Source of the DNA: Cephalotus follicularis
Lineage: Eukaryota; Streptophyta; Magnoliopsida; Oxalidales; Cephalotaceae
Length of the DNA: 64,000 bases
NCBI GenBank assembly: GCA_001972305.1
Contig: BDDD01000055.1
Span: 1 to 64,000 of the forward strand
Reading direction: 5' to 3'
Each line of letters opens with the position of its first letter. The stretch's first letter is position 1. A program made the position numbers and the translations under genes. The notes beneath the pieces are model-generated. The model searched no databases. It was not told where the DNA came from and saw only the letters and a program-made list of their open reading frames with translations. Positions 21,722-33,857 of this stretch are shown in pieces.

Positions 21722-24418
21722 TGTAACACCCGAGATTTTTCCATGTTGTAATTTCACAATGTGATATATTTTTATTATGTAATTAAATAAAGAATGGATT
21801 TCCAAGACTTTGATGTTGTTTTCCAAACTCTAATAATGTTGAATTTTAGAGTAAAATGTTAAAGGAATGTTAAAAAGGGTGAAACGACGCTGTTTTGGAA
21901 GAAACGCATCGACATCTTTAGAAACACATCGATGTCCTTGAAGCAAAGGGCCGCACGTAACTGCATGCACATGCACATCGATGCAGGCGAGGACATCGAC
22001 GCCCTTGTGTAAAAAGGGGAAAGACGTTGACGTCCTTAAAGAAGACTTCGATACGTAAACATCGAATGTCTGGCACGTTACTCTGCTGACAGAATAACGT
22101 GCAAAGGGGCATTATCCAGGCAATTTAACATGCAGATTGTGACGTGTTGATCATGCAATATGGTACCCTTCACTTCTAGGACTAAAATGGCAGAAATGGG
22201 AAGGCATGTGAGGGCATGCATGGGCCTTGGCAGCAAAGGGGAGACACCTGGTACGCCATGCACCCAAGTGTGGGGAGGGTGTGAAGAAGAGGGGATCCTG
22301 GCTTTGTCGAAGGAAACAAACTCCAACAACCATAAAACACCCTCCTCTGCCTAAAACGAACGGGAGAAAAGAAAAATAAGAAAAAGGAAAACACAAAGAA
22401 ATAGTGAGGAGAGTTAAATGCTTCCACCATTGTTGAACCTTGGTTGGTGCTTGGAACATGGAGCTGGTGGCCAATGGGACAGACCTGGAAGGGCTACTAT
22501 GACCGGTTTGGAACGCAAAGAGGTGGACTTTCCAGTTCCTAACTTGGAACAAGAGGTAGGGGAAAGCCATAACAGTAATTCTGAGATTAATGTTCATGCA
22601 TGGGTTATGTTTTGGTGTATAAATTGCATGAGTATTGAATTGATTTTGCTCACTGGATTAATGCCATGTTATGCTAGATATGTAATATGTATCTACATGT
22701 TGGTTTCCAGGCTTGATTTCATGTTGTCTTCCGTGTATATGGTTGAAATGGCTACAGTCTATTAAGTTGTGAGGAAGAAGACGACTGCTACACGATAAAC
22801 GTCGACGCCTTTTAATAAACATTGACGTCTTTGGGTTATTGCTTGATTACTGATGTGAAACAGATCAACGTCTATGGAAAGACATCGACGTCTTAGGCTA
22901 TCTTCTTTGGTTTTGACGTATTACACGTCGACGCCTAGGGTTCCTACCCTAACGCGTCGACGCCATAAGCAATACGCTGACGTTTTAAGCTTCCAGGCCT
23001 TTAGCGTCGATGCGTATAAAATGGACATTAACATCTTTAAACAGTAGGAAACGCTGACACTGAGGACTTGGACATCGACGTTGATAGATAAAGACATCGA
23101 CGCCTTTTAATGGACATCGACGTCTTTTGGGTACTGTTTGGAGGTTTCCTTATCTAACGATGCGAAACGATCCCGATTCCTGTTAGGGTGCATTTGAGCA
23201 TTGGTATGCATCGCATATCCACTGTTTACTGCCTGTTTGGTTACTACTTGTAAATCATTTATGATTTCTAAAGTTATCATATTTAGAAATGCATATGTGA
23301 ACTCGGAATGTGCTATTTTGAGTATGAAAATATGCATTGATTAATAATGTATTTTCGAACGAAGTGGGAGATGATTTACACTAATGAATTGTTCAAAAAG
23401 TACTTTTACCACTGAAAATACGTATTTCAAATATTTACTATTACTTCCAGAAATATTTGAAAATGAACTGTCTGTTGTCGATCTAAACGATCACCATTGT
23501 ACTGTTACTGCACTGTTTACTGTTCGATTCACTGGTTGCTCTGTGAATTTCTATGTGTTTGTGCTTGAGCCACTAGTTGCATAGTGGTAGGGTTGACCTA
23601 GGGGCCAGGAGTATGGCTGGGTAACTCACTGTACTTTACTGTTGCCTCGCTCGGTTGCATGGAGTAGGGACCGGAGTGGGAGTGTAGCGTGGGGCCAGGA
23701 GTTGGCGGCATTACACATACTGCCTGACTGTTGTGGTCCTCTTACGGACATGCTGTACTGCTTGTTGGTCCTTGACGGACATTACTGTTATTGTGGATGT
23801 GATCCTGGCCGGATCACTACTGTACTGTTATTGTTACATATATTTTCTTATATATGTACCCACTGTTATTTTACCGTACTGCTAAAATATATATATATAT
23901 TTCTCATATATATATAAATTGGTTTTCCTACACTGCAGCATTTATGCATACATTACATGACATGCATTTAATGTTGATCCCGAGCTACTTTTATGACTTA
24001 GCCGAGTGAGGACAAAGGCTAACCCCCTAGTTTACAGATTGATGCAGTGGACCGGTTGGAGTGGCATGGGCAAGGGACAAGATGTTATGATGTTTTGTTC
24101 TTGGTTTTACTTTTCTCATGTTTTGTAAAAAACTGAGTTTTATTTAAGGACCAATGTGTTGTACTTACGGGTTTGTTTACAGATGGGATTTAATATTGTA
24201 CTGTGATCACGCTCCGTTTGTGGGCGATTAACAATGATGGACTTGTTTTGGGTAGCGTGTAGTATGGGATACACACTACGAGTTTACAGCTTATGAATTT
24301 TTATGCTTACTGACATCTTGCTTAAAAGTTTAAATTTTATGGTTTTTACATGAGCTGTATTTATGTGTTAATTGCTTTTACCGCTTTAATGTTGTCTTAC
24401 CAAAACGGGGGTGTGACA
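21722..24418 (+). repeat. 5' LTR of Tekay-like element 2
   Basis: It starts TGTAACACCCGAG and ends GGGGGTGTGACA. It contains CGTCGACGCC-type motifs at ~21900-22070 and ~22795-23120, a block at 23570-23715 shared with the LARD LTR (ACTAGTTGC, AGGGGCCAGGAGT), a TA-repeat at ~23886-23920, and the conserved ACTTAGCCGAGTGAGGACAA block at 23996-24015. Compared with the 3' LTR it lacks ~25 bases near 23586, between two CTAGT-like words. Confidence 0.9.
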
Positions 24419-24422
24419 ACAG

Positions 24423-24434
24423 TGGTATCAGGGC
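24423..24434 (+). other. Primer-binding site of Tekay-like element 2
   Basis: TGGTATCAGGGC lies four bases after the LTR end. It is the tRNA-iMet site with one change (A to G at the ninth to tenth base). Confidence 0.85.
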
Positions 24435-24530
24435 ATATTCCATATATGCTTAGCGAGGATACTTTCCTTGGCAATTAATGAATTATTTTCCTAAAGTCGT
24501 GACTATCTGTCAACCTTCTTATAGGAACCA

Positions 24531-25650
24531 ATGGACCGAACGAGAACACGTGCTAGGGCTAGAGCTATTGGAGCCAATGCCCCTGAGGAAGCAAATATTC
24601 CGCAAGGGATGAATATTCCCCAAGATGACAGAGATCCAATGGCTCGAATTGCTGACTATTTTCAGCAATAGATGGCATTTAATAGGGCTAATGCGGAGGA
24701 GATGCGCCAGTACTACGCGCAAGCTCGACCGCAACATAAGGCTCCGGACCACTGCCCGGGGGAGGATGGTAACCAGTTTGGGAGAGACATTGAAAAGTTC
24801 ATGAGGCTGAATCCACCCAGTTTTCGGGGGGAACTTGATGCTACTGTTTCTGAAAGATGGCTGCAAGACTTGAAGAAAATCTTTGAAGTAATGGACTGTA
24901 CCGACACTCAGAAGCTGGAGTTTGCTGTGTACCACCTGTGGGGTGAGGCCACTCATTGGTGGGAAATGGTCAAAGCAAAATGGGAATCACAGAGACTGGA
25001 CAGCACTTGGGACAGATTCCAGAGAGAGTTCTTGGAGACTTATGTTCCGCGTATTGAGCAACACCGACAAGAGACGGAACTCTTAGAGTTGCGACAGGGA
25101 GAGATGACTGTGGCTGAGTATCAAGCAAGATTCATGGAGTTGGCCAGACATTCACCTTATCTGGTAGCTGATGAAGAGAAGAATATTTGGAGATTCCTGA
25201 GAGGTCTGCGACCGAATCTTCGGTCAAGGATTAGAGCTATGGAACTGGGGACTTTTGTGGAGGTTGCTCAGAAAGCAAGACAGTTGGAGACAATATCCAG
25301 TGAAGACTGGGCTGAGAGAGCTCGCGCACAGCAAAATAAATAGGGCTCTTCACAGTCCCGACCGGCATCATCGAAATGGCAAGATGGTGGTTCTCCGACG
25401 AAGTCATCGAAGAACAAGTCTCAATGGACAGTTTCACAGGGTACTCCCAACCAGGGGAGTAATGCTAGATCCAGAGGTTGCTGTTATTGTGGTCGCACAG
25501 GTCACAAAGAGAAAGATTGCTGGAGGTTCAATGGTTGGTGCTTGAGGTACGGGGCACCTGGTCATTCAGTGAAGGACTGTCCGAAGAGTTCTGCTACAGC
25601 GCCTACTGGGCCGGGGAGTAGTAGTGGTGCGGCGTCGACACCGTCATAGA
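24531..25650 (+). pseudogene. Gag of Tekay-like element 2
   Basis: The start ATG (24531) begins MDRTRTRARARAIGANAPEE. Gag core signatures follow: DGNQFGRDIEKFM, ERWLQDLKKIFEVMDCTDTQ, HWWEMVKAKWES, YQARFMELARHSPYLV, FLRGLRPNLRSRI. The knuckles are CCYCGRTGHKEKDC and CLRYGAPGHSVKDC, the second again with Tyr for Cys. In-frame TAG codons lie at 24669, 25341 and 25647; comparison with element 1 shows all three replace CAG. The frame is otherwise intact from 24531 into protease. Gag forms the particle and binds genomic RNA. The longest open segment is 24672-25343. Confidence 0.9.
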
Positions 25651-27515
25651 GGAAGGACACCGGCAAGGGCATCGCAAAAGGTAGAGTTTTTGTACTTGCT
25701 CAAACAGAGGTTCCATAGTCTACTTCTGTTGTTGGAGGTACTCTGTACATATATGGTTTTTCTTCTACAGTACTGATGGATTCTGGAGCATCGCATTCCT
25801 TTATATCTGCACGTTTTTCATCTTGCTTAGATGTCACCCCTGACTGCATGTCATACATACTCCATGTGAGTTCACCGACCAGGACTTCTATGTACACTAA
25901 CTCGGTATATAGAGGCTGTGAGATGTCTATGGTAGGCATTTCCTTGTATGCAGATTTGATAGTGCTGCCTTTCCGTGACTTCGATGTTATATTGGGGATG
26001 GATTGGCTATCAGCACACCGTGCTCGTATGGATTGTTACAATAAAATTTTGGATTTTTGTCTACTCGACGGAATGACTTTTCAGTTCAAGGGAGACAAAG
26101 GGTTCTCGACACCGATCATATCCTTTATTCGAGCATCGAGATACCTAGAGAAGGGATGTGAGGGATATCTGGCCTATGTGATTGATCGAAGGAAAGAGAA
26201 AGGCTTGGGCCTGGAGGAAATTCCAGTTGTGTGCGAATTTCCAGATGTATTTCCTGATGACTTGGGATCTTTTCCACCGAATAGAAATATGGAGTTTGTT
26301 ATCAATCTTACACCAGGTACAACTCCTATTTCTAAAGCACCATATAGAATGTCCCCTGCAGAATTGAGGGAACTGAAATTACAGTTGCAAGATCTGATCG
26401 ATAAGGGTTTTATTCGACCTAGTGTTTCCCCGTGGGGAGCACCTGTACTGTTTGTCAAGAAGAAGGATGGGTCGATGAGGCTCTGCATCGACTACAGAAT
26501 GTTGAACAAGGCAACTATCAAGAACAAGTATCACTTAGCCCACATCGAGGAGTTATTTGACCAGTTGCAAGGATCAAGGGTGTTTTCCAAGCTCGACTTG
26601 AGGTCAGGTTATCACCAACTGAGAGTGAGGGAAGGAGACATTGAGAAGACTGCCTTCCAGACACGGTATGGTCATTACGAGTTCTTGGTGATGTCGTTTC
26701 GTGTTACCAATGCACCGACAGCTTTTATGTCATTGATGAATGACGTATTCCGACCATACCTGGACCAGTTTGTTGTGGTATTTACCGATGACATACTGGT
26801 ATATTCGAGGAGTGAGGAGGAGCACGCTCATCATCTGAGGCTAGTATTGCAAGTTCTCAGAGGACATCGGTTGTACGCCAAGTTCGGCAAGTGTGAGTTC
26901 TGGCTTGATCATGTGATCTTCCTTTGTCACATTGTATCTGGGGAAGGCTTGACGGTGGATCCGTCAAAGACAAAAGTAGTACGAGACTGGCCACAACATA
27001 AGAACGTGATAGAGGTGCGCAGTTTCCTTGGATTGGCAGGGTATCACAAGAGGTTTATCCAGAACTTTTCAAGGATAGCCGAGCCATTGACTGGACTTAC
27101 CCAGAAGAAGACCCCTTTTCTCTGGGATGAAGACTGTGAAGCCAGCTTTCGTGAACTAACAGATCGGTTGGTTTCCGCTCCTGTCTTGGCATTACCTGAT
27201 GGTAATGAGGGCTTTGCAGTCTACACTGATGCATCGGGTAAGCGTTTGGGCTGTGAATTGATGCAGCGAGGCAGAGTGATTGCATATGCCTCGAGGAAGC
27301 TAAAGTCGTATGAAGAAAAATACCCGACTCATGACCTTAAACTTGCAGCTATTATCTTTGCCCTTCAGAAGTGGAGGCACTATCTTTATGGGGCGCAGTT
27401 TGAGATGTTTATCGATCATAAGAGTTTGAGGTACCTGTTTTGTCAGGACACACTGAACATGAGACAGCGCAGGTGGGTAGAATTCTTTAATGATTATGAT
27501 TACAGTGTTCAGTAG
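25651..27515 (+). pseudogene. Protease, reverse transcriptase and RNase H of Tekay-like element 2
   Basis: After a TAG at 25716 the frame stays open for 579 codons (25776-27515). Protease comes first with [13 protein letters not shown] and [15 protein letters not shown] includes [48 protein letters not shown] and the active site FTDDILVYS at about residue 336 (usually FIDD). RNase H follows with VYTDASG, HDLKL and DHKSLRYL; the catalytic Glu of HDLEL is Lys. A TAG at 27513 ends the frame where element 1 has Tyr (QYH), and a one-base loss follows. Functions are polyprotein cleavage, cDNA synthesis and RNA removal. The Glu to Lys change alone should kill RNase H. Confidence 0.9.
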
Positions 27516-29098
27516 CACCCGGGGAAGCGAATTTAGTCGCTGATGCCTTGAGCCGCAAGGCTATGATCGCCAGTGCGATGGTTTCGCAATGGAAGATGCT
27601 AGAAGACTTCCAAGAATGGTCTCCGTTCAATCAGTCACTGGGCATCTTTGTGGCCGACATGCGGGTACAGCCTGTGTTACTGGATCACATCAGGGATGCA
27701 CAACCACTCGATCCGGAGTTGCAATGAATTCGGGAGAACCTGGACTCGAAATCCAATTTTTGAGTACATGCTGACGGTATTCTGAGATATCGGGGACGCG
27801 TGTATCTTTCGAATGAACCAGGGTTGAAGAATGAGTTACTTCGCGGGGCTCACAAATCTCTGGACAGTATCCATCATGGTAGCACTAAAATGTATCAAGA
27901 TATGAAGAAGACTTACTGGTGGCCTGACATGAAACGAGAGATCGTTGAGTATGTGGCAAAGTGTTTGACTTGCCAGACAGTTAAGGCTGAGCACCAGAGA
28001 CCGGCAGGGTTGCTACAACCTTTACCAATTCCAGAATGGAAGTGGGAACATGTTACGCTGGATTTTGTTCTGGGTTTTCCTCTGACTCGGAACCGTCACA
28101 ACGCCGTGTGGGTTATCGTGGATAGACTCACCAAATCAGCACACTTTCTGCCTACACACGTTACTGATTCTGCGAGCAAGCTAGCTTGTTTGTATGTAAA
28201 GGAGATACTGAGGGTACACGGTGTTCCAGTCAGCATCGTATGTGATAGAGATGCCATCTTCACTTCCAACTTTTGGAAGAGATTCCAGACAGCTTTCGGG
28301 ACGAAGCTAAACCTGAGTACTGCCTTCCACACTCAGACCGATGGGCAGTCTGAGCGTACCATCCAGACCTTGGAGGATATGCTATGGGATTGCATTATTG
28401 AGTTTTCTTGTACCTGGGAGGATCACATTCCTTTGATAGAGTTCTCTTATAATAGCAGCTATCATTCCAGTATCGACATGGCACCGTTTGAAGCACTGTA
28501 TGTGAGGAAGTGCAGATCTCCTGTATGTTGGGATGAGGTCGGGGAGCGAGCTTTACTCGTGACTGAATTAGTGGAGGAGACTTCAGAAAAGATCAGGATG
28601 ATCAAAATGAAGCTGCTTGCTGCTCATAGCCGACAGAAGAGCTATGCGGACAGTGTCAAGAGGAGGCCTTTGACCTTCAGTGTGGGCGATCATGTGTTCT
28701 TAAAGGTCTCACCATGGAAGGGCGTGCAAAGGTTTGGGGAAAAGGGAAAATTAGCTCCTCGCTACATTGGTACTTTCAAGATTTTGGAGAGAGTTGGGGA
28801 GGTAGCCTATCAGCTTGCCTCACCTCGTGCACTGTCAAACATGCATGACATCTTTCATGTATCTATGCTGAGGAGATATATCCCAGACCCGTCACATGTC
28901 CTGGATTATGATACTGTTCCGGTACGAGATGACCTATCTCGTGAGGAGTTGCCTGTACGGATTCTAGATTGGAAGACGCAGATTTTGAGGAACCGATCCA
29001 TCTCCATGGTCAAAGTTCAGTGGAAATTCCACCGACTGGATGAAGCAACTTGGGAGCATGAGGAGGATATCCGAGAACGCTACCCGCACCTGTTCTAG
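27516..29098 (+). pseudogene. Integrase and chromodomain tail of Tekay-like element 2
   Basis: The linker after RNase H (27540-27790, DALSRKAMIASAMVSQWK) contains TGA at ~27725 (CGA in element 1) and TGA at ~27763. From 27800 the frame is open to a stop at 29096-29098. HHCC domain: AHKSLDSIHHGSTKMYQDMK and KCLTCQTVK. Catalytic core: LDFV (Asp ~88), CDRD (Asp ~149) and QSERTIQ (Glu ~185), spacing D-35-E as in retroviral integrases. Then KLAPRYIGTFKILERVG and a chromodomain-like end DEATWEHEEDIRERYPHLF. No ATG exists at 27800 (GTG); the piece would only be made as part of the polyprotein. Confidence 0.9.
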
Positions 29099-29107
29099 TC
29101 TCGTTTT

Positions 29108-29145
29108 GAATTTCGGGGACGAAATTCTTTGAAGGGGGGGGTGGA
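29108..29145 (+). other. PPT-adjacent hairpin and polypurine tract of Tekay-like element 2
   Basis: Arms GAATTTC (29108-29114) and GAAATTC (29121-29127), loop GGGGAC, then three bases and the tract GAAGGGGGGGGTGGA (29131-29145) ending at the 3' LTR. Confidence 0.85.
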
Positions 29146-31670
29146 TGTAACGCCCGAGATTTTCCCATGTTGTAATTTCACAATGTGATGTGTTTTTATT
29201 GTGGAATTAAATAAAGAATGGATTTCCAAGACTTTGATGATGTTTTCCAAACTCTAATAATGTTGAATTTTAGAGTAAAATGTTAAAGGAATGTTAAAAA
29301 GGGTTCAACGACGCTGTTTTGGAAGAAATGCGTCGACGCCTTTAGAAACACATCGATGTCCTTGAAGCAAAGGGGTGCACATAACTGCATGCACATGGAC
29401 GTCGATGCAGGCGATGACATCGACGCCATTGTGTAAAAAGGAGAAAGACGTCGATGTCCTTAAATAAGACGTCGATGCGAAACATCGAATGTCAGGCACG
29501 TTACTCTCCTGGCAGAATAACGTGCAAGGGGGCATTATCCAGGCAACTTAACATGCAGATTGTGATGTGTTGAGCATGCAATATGGTACCCTGCACTGCT
29601 AGGACTGAAATGGCAGAAATGGGAAGGCATGTGAGGGCATGCATGGGCCTTGGCAGCAAAGGGGAGACACCTGGTACGCCACGCACCCGGGTGTGGGAAG
29701 GGTGTGAAGAAGAGGGGATTCTGGCATTGGTGCAGAAGGAAACAAACTCCAACCAACATGAAACACCCTCCTCTACCTAAACGAACGAGAGAAAAGAAAA
29801 ATAAGAAAAAGGAAAACACAAAGAAACAATGAGGAGAGATAAACGTTTCCACCATTGTTGAACCTTGGTTGGAGCTTGGAACTTGGAGCTGGTGGCTTGC
29901 AGCAATGGGATGGACCTGGAAGGGCTACTGTGACTGGTTTGGAATGCAAAGAGGTGGACTTTCCAGTTCCTAACTTGGAACAAGAGGTAGGGGAAAGCCG
30001 TAACTGTAATTCTGAGATTAATGTTCATGCATGGGTTATGTTTTTGTGTATAAATTGCATGAGTATTGAATTGATTTTGCTCACTGGATTAACGCCATGT
30101 TACGCTAGATATGTAATATGTATTTGCATGTTGGTTTCCTGCCTTGATTTCATGTTGTCTTCCATGTATATGGTTGAAATGGCTATTGTCTGTTAAGTTG
30201 TGAGGAAGAAGATGACTACTAAATGATAAACGTCGACGCCTTTTAATAAACATCGACGTCTTTGGGTTATTGCTTGGTTACTGATGTGAAACAGATCGAC
30301 GTCTATGGAAAGACATCGACGCCTTCGGCTCTCTTCTTGGGTTTTGACGTATTACACGTCGACTCCTCGAGTTCCTACCCTAACACGTCGACGCCATAAG
30401 CAATACGCTGACGTTTTAAGCTTCCAGGCTTGAGCGTCGATGGGTATAAAATGGACATCAACGTCTTTAAACAGTAGGAAACGCTGACACTGAGGACTTG
30501 GACATCGACGTTGATGGATAAAGACATCGACGCCTTTTAATGGACATCGACCTCTTTTGGGTACTTTTTGGAGGTTTCCTTATCTAACGATGCGAAACGA
30601 TCCCAATTCCTGTTAGGTTGCATTTGAGCATTTCTATGCATCGCATATCCACTGTTCACTGCTTGTAAATCATTTGTGATTTCTAAAGTTATGATATTTA
30701 GAAATGCATATGTGAACTCAGAATGTGCTATTTTGAGTATGAAAATATATATTGATTAATAACGTATTTTCGAACGAACTGGGAGATGATTTACACTACT
30801 GAATTGTTCAAAAAGTACTTTAACCACTGAAAATACATATATCAAATATTTACTACTTCCAGTAATATTTGGAAATAAACTGCTTGTTGTCGATCTAAAC
30901 GATCACCACTGTACTGTTACTTCACTGTTTACTGTTCGATTAACTGGTTGCTATATGAATTTCTATGTGTTTGTGCTTGAACCACTAGTTGCATGGCGGA
31001 GGTTGCCAGCACCGGCTAGTGGTAGGGTTGACCTAGGGGCCAGGAGTATGGCTGAGTGACTCACTGTACTGTATTGTTGCCATGCTCGACTGCCCGCAGT
31101 AGGGACTGGAGTGGGAGTGTAGCGTGGGGCCAGGAGTTGGCAGCGTTACACATACTGCCTGACTGTTGTGGTCCTCTTATGGACATACTGTATTGCCTGT
31201 TGGTCCTTCACGGACATTACTGTGATTGTGGATGTGATCCTGGGCGGATCACTACTGTACTGTTATTGTTACATATATTTTCTTATATATGTACCCACTG
31301 TTATTTTACCGCATGGGCAAGGGACAAGATGTTATGATGTTTTGTTCTTGGTTTTACTTTTCTCATGTTTTGTAATAAACCGTGTTTTATTTAAGGACGA
31401 ATGTGTTTTACTTACGGGTTTGTTTATTGATGGGATTTAATATTGTACTGTGATCACGCTCCATTTGTGTGTGATTAACAATGATGGACTTGTTTTGGGT
31501 AGCGTGTAGTATGGGATACACGATACGAGTTTACAGCTTATGAATTTTCATGCTTCAGCAACTGACATCTTGCTTAAAAGTTTAAATTTTATGGTTTTTA
31601 CATGAGTTGTATTTATGTGTTAATTGCCTTTACCGCTTTAATGTTGTCTTACCGAAACGGGGGAGAGACA
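29146..31670 (+). repeat. 3' LTR of Tekay-like element 2
   Basis: It starts TGTAACGCCCGAG and matches 21722-24418. A ~190-bp block present at 23876-24067 (TA-repeat and the conserved GAGTGAGGACAAAGG block) is deleted near 31310. CGTCGACGCC motifs recur at ~29325-29480 and ~30225-30555. The end reads GGGGGAGAGACA, one change from the GTGTGACA of the 5' LTR. Confidence 0.9.
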
Positions 31671-32246
31671 CCACGAAGCTAGGGAAACAAATTCCTGTTA
31701 GGAAACTCTCACTGTACTAGAAAATGAAAACTGAATGAGTTATCAAGAACATCATAAAACAACTAGAAATATAGAATGGATGTCCCTCTCACAGTTCTTG
31801 GTTGCATTCTTACTGGCTTCCTCTGATGAGAACTTCTCCTCTTTCTCCTCGTCTGCTATTGCGCCTGGCTACTTCTCTGCTAAGATTGGAAAGCTTCAAA
31901 CTGCTATTCTCCTCCCGCTCTTCAAAGACAAGGAAGAAGAAGAAGAACTAGAGCTCTCCCTCACTCTAACCTGCCGAAGCTAAGGGAACAGCCAAAACCA
32001 AAAGAAAATATCTCTTTGCTAATCTCCACAAAACCATCATTAAACCTTGGGATTCGGAAACTTCCTCAACAAGCTTTGCACTGAAGTCCTCCAACTATTT
32101 CTAATCACACTGTACGCTTGGGCTCATAACAAAATCAACACTTAGCTTTCCTCCCTTACTCTAATAAGTCCAAAGCCCATAAAAACAAAAATTATACACC
32201 ATTGAAAAAGTTTTTCTTAGACTCCAAAATAGCAGGGGGCGTTACA
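31671..32246 (-). repeat. Left LTR of gag-only element, part 2 (after nested insertion)
   Basis: It continues the LTR broken at 21721 and aligns with 35887-36460, ending GGGGCGTTACA at 32246 next to the PPT complement TCCTCCCCACTTTAAG. The small ORF 31735-31983 has a counterpart in the sister LTR at 35948-36196 (82 codons each). Both are in LTR sequence and show no known domain. Confidence 0.85.
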
Positions 32247-32375
32247 TCCTCCCCACTTTAAGAAATTTTTTTCATCAAAATTCCTCAAGCCAAACCTTAG
32301 GAAAAACTATTCTATCAACTCTGGCATCTCTACAAATATGCTCGACTAACAGATACTATAACTTAACTTATCCTA

Positions 32376-33731
32376 CTAAAGGAGAAACATAGAACGCAAG
32401 ATCTCACCTGGTGGCATGTATGGTGCTGTCATATCCGCCCCTCTCAGAAGGGAGTAAACTCTTGATATAGTCCCTGGTCTGCTTGGAGGTCTGCCACTAA
32501 TAGCTCTCGGTGTCGAGAAACTTGTTCTCGGTGTTGTCACCTGTTGACTTGGTCTGGTTGTTCCATTGCTTGGAGTCTGCTTCTCTTCTGGTGTTGCCAT
32601 GGGAGTCATCGCTTCGCTAAGAGATTGCTGAGGACAATCTCTTTTCATGTGCCCGACCTCGCCACATCTATAACATGCAGAACTTCCCTTCTTACATTCT
32701 CATGAATGCAGCTTGCCACAAACTTCACACCGAGGCGCCTTGTTTGCTTGATTAAAACTCCCTTGAACACTGCTAGTAACTGAAGCCGTATGTGTCTGCT
32801 GAGAAGCTCTTCCTCTGACGTTGCCTGAGGACTGAGGTCCTCACTGTTTCTGAGCCTTGGAGGGGTTCTCTACCTGCTCAGATGGTGGAGCGGACCTCTT
32901 TCGACTTTGCTCCTGACGTATCCTCTGGTCTACCAAGCTCGACTCTACTCTCTTAGCTGACTCCACCAAGTCGCCAAACACCGACCACTGAGAAACGGAT
33001 ACCATATGTCTGATCTCGGGTCTTAGGCCCTCAAGAAACTTTTGACATCGCTCCTCTTGATCTGCTACCAGGGTTGGAGTAAAATGGGCCAAGTCCATAA
33101 AATGATACTCGTACTGAGATACAGTCCCATTACGTTACCGCGGATACAAAAACTCTTTCCTCTTCACTTTGACGACAGCTTGTGGGAAGAAGTACTATCT
33201 AAACTCCCTCTTGAACTTCTCCCACGTGATCTCTGCCAAGCTCTCGTGTCGAGCTACAAGAGCATCCCACCATCTTCGTGCACCTCTTGCAAGAAAGAAA
33301 GACGTATTTTTTGACTTCGTGTCCTTTGTTATCTCCAACTGAACGAAGATCTCTTCTAGGTGGTTCAACCACGTATCTGCATCCATGGGGTCTCCTGTTC
33401 CCACAAAGGATGTTGCTCCCAACTGTTGCATGTGTTCCATAGGAAGAGGTTGAGGTCTAGCCAAACCCAAAGTTTGGACCCAAGTTATCATCGCCTTCAT
33501 CATCGCTGTAGGTACACTAGGGGGCTTTGGAGGAGGCGTACGCGCAACCGACTACGCTGCTGGGACTTGCTCCTCTGGTACTTGCTGTGCTCCTTGCTCT
33601 TCAACTCCCATAACCGCTTGTTCCTCTGGTACTTTGATAGGAACCTCTTGTTCCATTGTCTGTCGAGGAATCGCTCTTCCTCTTCCGCGACCTGCATGAC
33701 CTTCGCTACGTGTTCGAGGTGGAATCTCCAT
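32376..33731 (-). pseudogene. Gag of the gag-only element
   Basis: The ATG on the minus strand is at 33731 (MEIPPRTRSEGHAGRGRGRA). The Gag core follows: ATSFVGTGDPMDADTWLNHL, EEIFVQLEITKDTKSKN, RWWDALVARHESLAEITWEK, then HFTPTLVADQEERCQKFLEG and LRPEIRHMVSVS. A zinc knuckle is recognisable near 32640-32700 (CYRCGEVGHMKRDC-like). The frame ends near 32376 in a GRPPSRPGTISRVYSLLRGA tail just before the PPT. Stops and frameshifts separate the three open pieces (33503-33195, 33098-32841, 32648-32376). No pol coding follows, so the deletion of protease to integrase joins the end of Gag to the 3' end. It differs clearly from the Gag of elements 1 and 2. Confidence 0.8.
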
Positions 33732-33845
33732 CTATAACAACATACTAAAAAATGTCGCAACTATATGCAATGCATTAATGCAACCCAACATGATACCCTG
33801 CTAACTAGCTAGCTTAGAAAACACGAAGAAACACTCAAACCTACT

Positions 33846-33857
33846 GCTTTGATACCA
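33846..33857 (-). other. Primer-binding site of the gag-only element
   Basis: GCTTTGATACCA is the complement of TGGTATCAAAGC, one base off the tRNA-iMet consensus. It lies four bases from the LTR edge at 33862. Confidence 0.8.

Larger units (their letters stand above)
21722..31670 (+). mobile_element. Tekay/Del-like Ty3 (chromovirus) element 2, near complete
   Basis: LTRs 21722-24418 and 29146-31670, PBS from 24423, one gag-pro-pol frame from 24531 to 29098, and a PPT at 29131-29145. The gene order is Gag, protease, RT, RNase H, integrase, chromodomain-like tail, which defines a chromovirus; the YPHLF ending and the Gag sequence fit Tekay/Del. It sits inside an LTR of the gag-only element. 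Flanking pentamers are ACAAG and CCACG; the uninterrupted sister LTR reads CCAAG at that place (35887-35891), so both are one-base variants of the original target. At least seven stops or shifts disable it. Confidence 0.9.

Noticed and set aside
22151..22597. 148-codon minus-strand ORF in the Tekay-like 5' LTR
   Set aside because: The counterpart region in the 3' LTR (29535-30028) is broken into shorter, shifted frames. No domain is visible.
24420..29100. Possible functional autonomous Ty3 element
   Set aside because: Four in-frame stops before RT, a stop plus frameshift after RNase H, two more stops before integrase, and an RNase H Glu to Lys change exclude activity.
31735..31983. 82-codon ORF also present at 35948-36196
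   Set aside because: Conserved only because both copies are LTRs of the same insertion. There is no independent evidence for a protein.
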